A stretch of 12,513 nt of DNA from JAYELX01 sp964544065 (lineage in GTDB: Bacteria; Chloroflexota; Anaerolineae; Anaerolineales; UBA11858). This document shows positions 1-4,864 of the stretch, one piece after another; the first letter of the stretch is position 1, and the number at the start of each line of letters is the position of its first letter. Under the pieces are notes generated by a model. The model made no database searches. It had not been told where the DNA came from and saw nothing but the letters and a program-made list of their open reading frames with translations. Both the position numbers and the translations under genes were made by a program. The stretch lies in contig CAZJBA010000089.1 in NCBI GenBank assembly GCA_964544065.1, forward strand, positions 1-12,513, written 5' to 3'.

Positions 1-167
1 CCTCGACGCATCCTTCAACAAAGTTCAGGATGCTTGTTACTTTAGGTTTGGCATCAAAATGCGATTGCCTTATCGGGTGGGCGAATCCCCGTTGACCGCG
101 ACCTGATAATCTGCTATTCTAATGATAGTACTCTTTTCTCATCATTTCGAATCATCTCCCGGGAGAA
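1..167. other. Intergenic leader with a degenerate hairpin repeat
   Basis: No gene is supported here. Positions 8-14 (GCATCCT) and 27-33 (AGGATGC) form an inverted repeat, with a second short stem AAC/GTT inside around an AAA loop. The element resembles the intergenic palindromes built on CTTCGACAAGCTCAGG that are common in many bacterial genomes; that family assignment is from memory and is an inference. The rest of the stretch holds the promoter and leader of the downstream lysozyme gene. Confidence 0.4.
92..120 (+). promoter_or_regulatory. Sigma70-type promoter of the GH25 lysozyme gene
   Basis: A -35 box TTGACC (92-97) and a -10 box TATTCT (115-120) are separated by exactly 17 bases. Transcription would start near 127, leaving a leader of about 45 nt before the start codon at 174. 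The boxes were read by eye. Confidence 0.6.
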
Positions 168-173
168 ATGACC

Positions 174-1175
174 ATGATCGAACCTATTTTGGATATTTCC
201 CACTGGCAAGGCGAAATCAAGGCCAGCAAGCTGCTCAAGGCCGGAGCGTTGGGCATGTACATCAAGGCGGGCGGTGTCAATAAATACAATGGCGCCAATT
301 ACGCCGACACACGCTTCCGCGAAAATGCCGAAAAGTTTAGCAAGCATATCCCCTGTGGCTGTTATTACTTCTTTTATCCCCACATCGACGGGGTCAAACA
401 AGCCAAATATTTTTGCCGTTTATTGACCTCGGTGGAATGGAATCTACCCCCTGCGGTCGACGTCGAGTCGAACCCGCGGCACGTTAGCCAGGCCCGCTTT
501 CAGCGCGAATTGAAGCAATTTGTGGACATCGTTGAAGAAGAGTTCAACCGCAAATGTGTGATTTACACCCGCGGCTGGTTCTGGAACGATCAAGTTGGCC
601 AACCGGCCTGGGCCAAAGAGCACAAACTATGGATTGCCCGCTATGGAGAAAATCTTCAACATCCGTGGAACAACAACCCTGACACAAAGCTGCGCCCGCG
701 CCCGTGGACAGACTTTTGGATGTGGCAATACAGCGCCGACGGCAACATGAGAGGCGAGGAGTTTGGCGCCACGGGCTCGAAGTCGATCGACATCAACAAG
801 GCCAACATGACCAAAGAAGAATTTTACGCCTTTGCCAATTGGACCGAGGGCGAACAACCTGCACTGCCCCCAGAAGAGGAACCGACACCACCCCCGGATG
901 AAACCGAGCCCGGTGAAGAGGAAGAAGCACCGGAATCGAAATATCCCCACAAAGGATTCTTGCGAAGAGGCTATTATGCCCTGCGGCTGCGCTCACGGCC
1001 GACCACCCATGAAAAAAACACCGTCAGTGCAATCAAACGGGGCTACAAGTTCACGGTCTACAAGGAAGTTCAACTGGAAGATGATCTCTGGTGGCTGATC
1101 GAAATCCCCGACGGCACCGTCGGTTGGGGGGCGCGGCGCTATCAAGGCGTCAATTACCTCGAGCCGGTAGTTTGA
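174..1175 (+). CDS. GH25 family lysozyme with C-terminal SH3-like domain
   Basis: Predicted muramidase of glycoside hydrolase family 25, which cleaves the MurNAc-GlcNAc bond of peptidoglycan. Residue numbers are for the 333-residue form. The N-terminus has the family signature DISHWQG with Asp7. The catalytic strand reads PPAVDVES with Asp96 and Glu98, where Glu98 is the expected acid. WMWQYS near 182 and DIN with Asp206 match the later conserved strands. Residues about 225-255 are a Pro/Glu-rich linker, and about 256-333 look like a small SH3-type wall-binding domain (RLRSRPTT, WWLIE, VGWGARRY). Two ATGs lie 6 bases apart at 168 and 174. GGGAG at 161-165 is 8 bases before 174 but only 2 before 168, so 174 is preferred. 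No signal peptide or membrane segment is visible, as in many phage endolysins, so the route to the cell wall is unclear. The gene stands alone between its own promoter and a terminator. Confidence 0.88.
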   Translation: MIEPILDISHWQGEIKASKLLKAGALGMYIKAGGVNKYNGANYADTRFRENAEKFSKHIPCGCYYFFYPHIDGVKQAKYFCRLLTSVEWNLPPAVDVESNPRHVSQARFQRELKQFVDIVEEEFNRKCVIYTRGWFWNDQVGQPAWAKEHKLWIARYGENLQHPWNNNPDTKLRPRPWTDFWMWQYSADGNMRGEEFGATGSKSIDINKANMTKEEFYAFANWTEGEQPALPPEEEPTPPPDETEPGEEEEAPESKYPHKGFLRRGYYALRLRSRPTTHEKNTVSAIKRGYKFTVYKEVQLEDDLWWLIEIPDGTVGWGARRYQGVNYLEPVV

Positions 1176-1199
1176 TCCGCTCATCCGCTTAAGCGCCAT

Positions 1200-1229
1200 A
1201 ACGCTCTCTCAGGGAGAGAGCGTTTTTTT
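1200..1229 (+). terminator. Rho-independent terminator of the lysozyme gene
   Basis: An 11-bp perfect stem (AACGCTCTCTC 1200-1210, GAGAGAGCGTT 1214-1224) with an AGG loop runs into seven T at 1223-1229. It lies 25 bases after the lysozyme stop codon. Confidence 0.92.
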
Positions 1230-1315
1230 ATTAGGTCTTGCGGAGATGGTTCAGCAGTATGTGATTGACAAAAAAGTTAACAGAGCGAATCGGCGAACTG
1301 CGTAAGTCCTATCTA

Positions 1316-1348
1316 AGACCTTTAGGGTCTCCGAGACCCTAAAGGTCT
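1316..1348. repeat. Perfect 15-bp stem-loop between convergent genes
   Basis: AGACCTTTAGGGTCT (1316-1330) and its exact reverse complement (1334-1348) flank a 3-base CCG loop. No T-run follows on either strand, so it is not a standard intrinsic terminator. It sits 7 bases beyond the rsfS stop codon, between convergent genes, and could stop or stabilise the rsfS transcript. A dispersed palindromic repeat is also possible; its copy number cannot be seen from this window. Confidence 0.7.
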
Positions 1349-1355
1349 CGTCTGT

Positions 1356-1706
1356 TCATTGCAAGCGGAGCACAACCCGGCCATCGGCCCAAAGCTCTTC
1401 CAGGGCATAGTAATTACGCCTCTGGGGAGAAAAGAGATGCAAGACAACGTTACCATAATCGGCCAGTACCCAGCCGCCGCGCGGATCCCCTTCTACGCGC
1501 GGTTTGACATTATATTCTTGCTTGACCGCGGCAAAAGCAGCCTCGGCAAGCGCGTCGATCATGCGGGGGCTGGTGCCCGAACAAATCACAAAATAATCTG
1601 CTAGCAGGGTAACTTCTCGAATCTCTAAGACCAAGATGTCTTCCCCCTTTTTTTCTTCTAACGCATCAACTAATGTATGGGCAAGCTCTAATGTATCCAA
1701 TGACAC
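1356..1706 (-). CDS. rsfS: Ribosome silencing factor RsfS
   Basis: RsfS (DUF143/Iojap family) binds ribosomal protein L14 (uL14) on the large subunit and blocks subunit joining when nutrients are scarce. The 116-residue protein is the usual family length. It has the core motif ADYFVICSGTS (36-46), EGDPRGGWVLADYG (72-85), VVLHLFSPQRRNYYALEELW (about 87-106) and a short C-terminal tail. The start is a GTG at 1706; an in-frame TGA two codons upstream rules out a longer form. The ribosome site is weak, with GAG directly abutting the GTG. In many bacteria rsfS follows nadD, but here it follows thpR after a 137-base spacer on the same strand. A weak promoter-like pair (TTGCGA-N17-TAGATG) ends 7 bases before the GTG and could give a leaderless message, but both boxes are poor. 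Confidence 0.93.
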   Translation of the reverse strand: MSLDTLELAHTLVDALEEKKGEDILVLEIREVTLLADYFVICSGTSPRMIDALAEAAFAAVKQEYNVKPRVEGDPRGGWVLADYGNVVLHLFSPQRRNYYALEELWADGRVVLRLQ

Positions 1707-1843
1707 CTCATTTCATCTAATTAGCGATTATTCTACTCGCAAGTCCGGGACCCCAAGGGCATGCTTGGCGATCCTCGGGACGCCCGGGGACGGGCTTCGG
1801 AGCCTCATCTCAATGGCATTGACGAACCATTGACGATTCATGA
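1707..1843. other. Spacer between thpR and rsfS
   Basis: No gene or clear terminator is visible. The stretch is GC-rich in its middle, with short imperfect palindromes (GACCCCAAGGGC..., GACGCCCGGGG...). It also holds a small direct repeat of CATTGACGA at about 1817-1837. Confidence 0.35.
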
Positions 1844-2425
1844 TTAGCCCTCTAATTCGGCGCTGAAGAGACGGGTGTAGACGGCGCCGCTGGGCTGCAA
1901 ATCGCTGCGGTACAAATGCACCGATTGAACCCTGGCCACGCCCAAATAGCCGACATTGGTGTCGTTAAGCACATCTCCGATCACCCGCACCTCGGATGGA
2001 GAAGCATTGCGGGACACCCGACCAATGGTAATATGGGGAGAAAAAGGACGCCGGTCCGGCGGGTAGCCGACGCGAGCAGTCTGTTTGTCGATGCCGCGCT
2101 GAAGCGCCTCAAGCTCGGGTGGAGACTCCACCCCAATCCAAATCACGCGTGGGTGCCGCATCTTGGGGAAAGCGCCCAAACCGCCCAAACTGATCACAAA
2201 AGGCTCTCGATCAATGGTTTCACCTGCAAGGATATCCTGCAAAACAGCGATGTTATTTTGAGAGACATCGCCCAAAAACTTCAACGTCAAGTGCACTTTT
2301 TCGGCGGGTACCCAACGCACAGAAACCTGCCCCATTTGATCGCTTAAATCAGTACATATTTGGGCCAAACGTGTTCGTAGATCAGTGGGTAAATCAACCG
2401 CGATAAAAGCTCGGATAACAGACAT
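1844..2425 (-). CDS. thpR: RNA 2',3'-cyclic phosphodiesterase (2H family, LigT-like)
   Basis: A member of the 2H phosphoesterase superfamily, historically called 2'-5' RNA ligase. It hydrolyses 2',3'-cyclic phosphate ends of RNA and can reversibly form 2'-5' RNA linkages. The 193-residue length is typical. Both catalytic HxTx motifs are present: HLTLKFLGD (His45, Thr47) and SPHITIGR (His131, Thr133), and the N-terminus MSVIRAFIAVDLP is characteristic. The start at 2425 is supported by AAGGAAG about 7 bases upstream. It is followed on the same strand by rsfS. No convincing promoter was found directly upstream, so it may share a transcript with the response regulator, 135 bases before it. Confidence 0.93.
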   Translation of the reverse strand: MSVIRAFIAVDLPTDLRTRLAQICTDLSDQMGQVSVRWVPAEKVHLTLKFLGDVSQNNIAVLQDILAGETIDREPFVISLGGLGAFPKMRHPRVIWIGVESPPELEALQRGIDKQTARVGYPPDRRPFSPHITIGRVSRNASPSEVRVIGDVLNDTNVGYLGVARVQSVHLYRSDLQPSGAVYTRLFSAELEG

Positions 2426-2560
2426 CTCTTGCTTCCTTTTTTCTATCGTCCCCGAACCAGGTAAAAAGGGGAGAGAAAATCGCTAACGAGTCCTTACGAT
2501 ACCCATCCCCCAACGGAAAATCGACACACGATAGAAAACCCAGGTCAACAAACTGTACGC

Positions 2561-2953
2561 TTATTTTTTCTCTTCGGCAGCATGAATCGTTTTTTGAACC
2601 GCCTGACTAAACTCTTGATAGGTGACGGGTTTGGTCAAATATACCGACGCACCCGCATCCAAACCGGCTTGAATGTCCGAAGGCAGGCTTTTGGCCGAAG
2701 CGACAATCACAGGGATATCGACCATCTCAGGATTCTTTCGCATCTGGCGAAGGACATCCAACCCAGACAAATCAGGCATCATCACATCTAACACAACGGC
2801 ATCCGGTTTATGTTCTTCCAACAACTTAAAGGCAGCATTGCCCCCATAAGACTTATAGACTTTATAGCCACATAAGCGCATCATCTCGGCAAACATTTCA
2901 GCCGTATCTGGCTCATCCTCAACGATGACGACCTTTTTTATCGCTTTTGCCAT
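2561..2953 (-). CDS. Single-domain response regulator (CheY-like receiver)
   Basis: A 130-residue phosphoacceptor receiver domain with no output domain. Visible receiver features are the acidic pocket VEDE (Glu12, Asp13), the phosphorylated aspartate in VVLDVMMP (Asp56), Ser86 in VASAK and the conserved lysine in LTKP (Lys108). It probably passes phosphate or binds a partner protein rather than DNA; no histidine kinase is in the window. A longer reading from 3094 is possible, but the upstream 47 codons look like untranslated leader. The ATG at 2953 has AAGGA close upstream and GAGGAG further up, and begins the receiver fold directly. A TACAAT at 3020-3025 (- strand) could be its -10 box, with TTGACC at 3046-3051, but the 20-base spacing is poor. 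Confidence 0.92.
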   Translation of the reverse strand: MAKAIKKVVIVEDEPDTAEMFAEMMRLCGYKVYKSYGGNAAFKLLEEHKPDAVVLDVMMPDLSGLDVLRQMRKNPEMVDIPVIVASAKSLPSDIQAGLDAGASVYLTKPVTYQEFSQAVQKTIHAAEEKK

Positions 2954-3090
2954 GTTCCTTTTGCGCTCCTCAATCACGTTTTTGTCCAAACTAGTACCAG
3001 GGTTTTCTCGATCATCTTTATTGTACCTGAAAATAGCACAAGATTGGTCAAATTGCAAGTAAAAGATTTCACCATTTCCAAAATACGTTC

Positions 3091-3696
3091 TCAAGCAAGT
3101 TTTTCAAGCAGCTTTTGATAATCTTCAGGCGTATCGACGTCAAAGCGAATCCATTCATCCTGCCAGGGCACCCAGGTAACCTGATAGCTGGAAAACAGAA
3201 CCCGGCCGCCGACATCACCTTGAAGGGCGGTTAACGCTGAAAAAGTGCGACGATGCCACAAGACTGGATTGGCGCGTTGACCTTGGACGCGCGGAGCGAC
3301 GATGGCTGCTTCGGTGGAGGCGTGGGCCCGTACCAGTTTACGGATGAGCGCGACCGGAACCTGAGGTTGGTCCGCCAACAGAATCAGGGCGCCCGTTCCC
3401 GAGGGGGGTACCGCTTTCACGCCCGCCCGAACGGAGCTGCTCTGACCCTGACACCAGTCCGGGTTGTGTATCAAAGAGACGGGCAGGCCATCCAGAATCG
3501 CTCTCATCTTGGACAGGTGCTCCCCGGCCACAACAAGCACCGGAGAGAGATCGGCTTGCAAAGCCTTGTGGGCGACATGCCACACCAATGGCTTTCCCCG
3601 CCAGAGCAAGAGTTGCTTCGGTTCGCCAAAACGAGAAGAGCCCCCGGCAGCAAGCACAATCCCGGCGATCGAAGCTTGGTCAGTATTCGATTCCAT
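3091..3696 (-). CDS. MocA-type nucleotidyltransferase (molybdenum cofactor cytidylyltransferase family)
   Basis: A 201-residue protein of the MobA-like NTP transferase fold, closest in pattern to MocA, which joins CTP to molybdopterin to make the cytosine dinucleotide cofactor of xanthine-oxidase-type enzymes. The nucleotide loop LAAGGSSRFG is at residues 15-24 with Lys27 following. LLADQPQV (106-113) carries the metal-binding Asp, and GQRANPVLWHRRTF then LQGDVGGRVL (about 139-167) are the MocA-type motifs. FDVDTPEDY (185-193) closes the domain. No molybdoenzyme is in the window, so the substrate is inferred. The ATG at 3696 is chosen because a promoter ends 7 bases before it. A reading from 3759 would place this promoter inside the gene and adds residues unlike the family. 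Confidence 0.85.
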   Translation of the reverse strand: MESNTDQASIAGIVLAAGGSSRFGEPKQLLLWRGKPLVWHVAHKALQADLSPVLVVAGEHLSKMRAILDGLPVSLIHNPDWCQGQSSSVRAGVKAVPPSGTGALILLADQPQVPVALIRKLVRAHASTEAAIVAPRVQGQRANPVLWHRRTFSALTALQGDVGGRVLFSSYQVTWVPWQDEWIRFDVDTPEDYQKLLEKLA

Positions 3697-3703
3697 TGGG
3701 GGA

Positions 3704-3732
3704 ATTGTAGCATCAGCAGAGTCAAGCGTCAA
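3704..3732 (-). promoter_or_regulatory. Sigma70-type promoter giving a leaderless message for the MocA-like gene
   Basis: On the minus strand TTGACG (3727-3732) and TACAAT (3704-3709) are spaced by exactly 17 bases. Only 7 bases (TCCCCCA) lie between the -10 box and the ATG at 3696. Transcription would therefore begin at or next to the start codon. No ribosome binding site is present, which agrees with leaderless initiation. Confidence 0.65.
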
Positions 3733-3796
3733 ACAGGACAAGCCCGCTGGTGTGCGCACAAGAGTTGTCAGACGGCCTGCCTCGGCGCATAGTAAA

Positions 3797-3851
3797 ACGC
3801 CAACGAGACGTTTGCTAGATCGATCGAGGCAACGTCCCCGTTGCCGTCCTT
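3797..3851 (+). repeat. 55-bp direct repeat, left copy, abutting the scaffold gap
   Basis: This 55-base end of the left contig is identical to 3952-4006. It contains GGCAACG-TCCC-CGTTGCC, a 7-bp stem with a 4-base loop, and the palindrome GATCGATC. It is most simply an unmerged contig overlap (see findings). Confidence 0.9.
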
Positions 3852-3951
3852 NNNNNNNNNNNNNNNNNNNNNNNNNNNNNNNNNNNNNNNNNNNNNNNNN
3901 NNNNNNNNNNNNNNNNNNNNNNNNNNNNNNNNNNNNNNNNNNNNNNNNNNN
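3852..3951. other. Scaffold gap of 100 N
   Basis: Exactly 100 undetermined bases. The round number suggests a placeholder rather than a measured distance. Confidence 0.98.
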
Positions 3952-4006
3952 ACGCCAACGAGACGTTTGCTAGATCGATCGAGGCAACGTCCCCGTTGCC
4001 GTCCTT
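3952..4006 (+). repeat. 55-bp direct repeat, right copy, abutting the scaffold gap
   Basis: Identical over 55 bases to 3797-3851, so the end of the left contig equals the start of the right contig. After one copy and the N are removed, the region from 3697 to 4101 is an ordinary short intergenic stretch with no gene I can support. Confidence 0.9.
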
Positions 4007-4033
4007 GGCGAGCGATTGCCTGACAAGGACACG

Positions 4034-4068
4034 AAAAAACAAGAACCCCAGCTTTTTTGCTGGGGCTC
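4034..4068 (-). terminator. Rho-independent terminator of the HesB-like gene
   Basis: On the minus strand GAGCCCCAGC and GCTGGGGTTC form a 10-bp stem with one G-U pair and an AAAAAA loop. TTGTTTTTT follows it. It begins 33 bases past the stop codon of the HesB-like gene. Confidence 0.88.
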
Positions 4069-4101
4069 GAGTTATTTGCAACTTACGGCTTTCTTGTTCA
4101 A

Positions 4102-4458
4102 TCAGCAGCCAGAACAGCAAGAACCACAATCATCGACGCCGCTCTTGGCAGCATCAGGTTGCTTGATCTGAAATCCCGGCCGGCCGCCATCTTGAGCATA
4201 ATCAATCACGGAACCTTTCAAATAGCGCAAGGAAGCGTCATCCACGATGACTTGGACGCCATGGTGTTCGAAGACTTGATCATTGTCCCCAATGTTGTCA
4301 TCGACCGCCATGCCGTACTGGGGCCCGCCTCAACCTGCGCCTGCAACGTAAACGCGCAGGCCGTGGTCGACCAGTTCGCGCTGCTTGAAAAAATCTTGCA
4401 CAGCTTCAGCAGCAGAGGCTGTCATGGAAACTGTTTCGGGAGATACCTGTAAATTCAT
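4102..4458 (-). CDS. HesB/IscA-like protein with in-frame TGA at the conserved cysteine, probable selenoprotein
   Basis: HesB/IscA proteins act in the cytoplasm as iron-sulfur cluster carriers or assembly factors, using three conserved cysteines. The frame from ATG 4458 to the stop at 4102 gives 118 residues if the TGA at 4330-4332 (codon 43) is read through. The sequence around it is LRVYVAGAG-TGA-GGPQYGMAVDD, which matches the HesB core where IscA-type proteins have Cys. Downstream the frame is intact and typical: VQVIVDDASLRYLKGSVIDY, GFQI, and a C-terminus CGSCCSGC in place of the usual CGCGxSF. A family of HesB-related selenoproteins with Sec at exactly this position is known (TIGR01911), so selenocysteine is the best reading. 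A pseudogene or base error remains possible. Translation would otherwise restart at Met49 to give a 69-residue fragment. AAGGA lies 12 bases before the ATG, the gene has its own promoter and terminator, and it appears monocistronic. Confidence 0.8.
4287..4323 (-). promoter_or_regulatory. Candidate bacterial SECIS stem-loop just after the TGA
   Basis: Folded by hand on the mRNA, counting from the base after UGA: CCCCAGU (7-13) pairs with AUUGGGG (37-43), one pair being G-U. An inner CAU (18-20) pairs with AUG (29-31). The apical loop is GGCGGUCG, so its first two bases are GG at 21-22 nt after UGA. That agrees with the general bSECIS pattern of a loop guanine roughly 16-37 nt past the codon. 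A competing hairpin closer to the UGA (stem GGCCCCA with UGG-C-GGUC, loop GUACGGCA) is also possible. Confidence 0.4.
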
Positions 4459-4511
4459 AGTCTGTTTTTATCCTTGTATGTGCATAGGCGAATAAAATAC
4501 GAACAGATGTA

Positions 4512-4540
4512 ATTTTAACAGCATTCCTTGGATTGGTCAA
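4512..4540 (-). promoter_or_regulatory. Sigma70-type promoter of the HesB-like gene
   Basis: On the minus strand TTGACC (4535-4540) and TAAAAT (4512-4517) are spaced by exactly 17 bases. Transcription would start near 4505, leaving about 47 nt of leader. An intact promoter argues that the TGA-containing gene is still expressed. Confidence 0.6.
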
Positions 4541-4543
4541 ATT

Positions 4544-4642
4544 GGGTCAGGAATCAGTAGATTAGGGATCAGGGACTAGGGATCAGGAGCCCGGTGATTG
4601 CTTCCCGGTACCCTGATCCCCTGATTCCTGATCCCCTGACCC
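4544..4642. repeat. GATCAGG repeat cluster with inverted halves
   Basis: Short words related to GGATCAGGG recur here in both orientations: GATCAGG at 4568-4574 and 4581-4587, CCTGATC at 4612-4618 and 4628-4634. GGGTCAGG at 4544-4551 pairs exactly with CCTGACCC at 4635-4642. The whole can fold as a long imperfect hairpin between the penicillin-binding protein stop and the HesB-like promoter. It has no T-run. Confidence 0.6.
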
Positions 4643-4864
4643 TACGGCGTCGATGAGGGCGTCTGGGTAGCGGTAGGCGCCTCGGTGTCGGTAGCGGTCG
4701 GGGCTGTGGTTTGGGTGAACGTCGAAGTGGGAGACAATGTCGCCGTTGGCGTCTCCGTGACCGTAGGCGTCAGGGTCGCTGTTGGCGTTAAGGTCGACGT
4801 TGAAGTAAACGTGGGCGTGGCGGTTTGCGTGTATGTCGATGTGGGTGTCGGTGTCGGTGTGGGT
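4642..4864 (-). repeat. Low-complexity coding repeat for the Pro/Thr/Ser-rich tail
   Basis: This part of the penicillin-binding protein gene is built from short degenerate repeats (on the + strand GTCGGTGTCGGTGTGGG and similar) that encode PTPTPTPTSTYTQTATPT and its variants. Such tails are thought to be flexible wall-spanning stalks, possibly glycosylated; that role is an inference. Confidence 0.75.

Noticed and set aside
1706..1735. A third leaderless promoter before rsfS (TTGCGA-N17-TAGATG, 7 bases before GTG).
   Set aside because: The spacing fits, but each box matches the consensus at only about half its positions, which is expected by chance in an AT-rich stretch.
2561..3094. A longer 177-residue response regulator starting at 3094.
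   Set aside because: The extra 47 residues do not fit a receiver domain and cover the probable promoter and leader; the ATG at 2953 has a ribosome site and begins the fold directly.
3768..3851. Minus-strand peptide read into the gap, KDGNGDVASIDLANVS..., resembling a dockerin or EF-hand calcium loop.
   Set aside because: The acidic spacing does not fit the 12-residue calcium loop (the last Asp is two positions early). Only 27 codons precede the stop, and the upstream frame runs through the HesB-like terminator.
4102..4311. A stand-alone 69-residue protein starting at Met49 of the HesB-like gene.
   Set aside because: It lacks the first half of the HesB domain, has no ribosome site of its own, and the matching N-terminal half lies directly upstream in the same frame with a promoter and Shine-Dalgarno.
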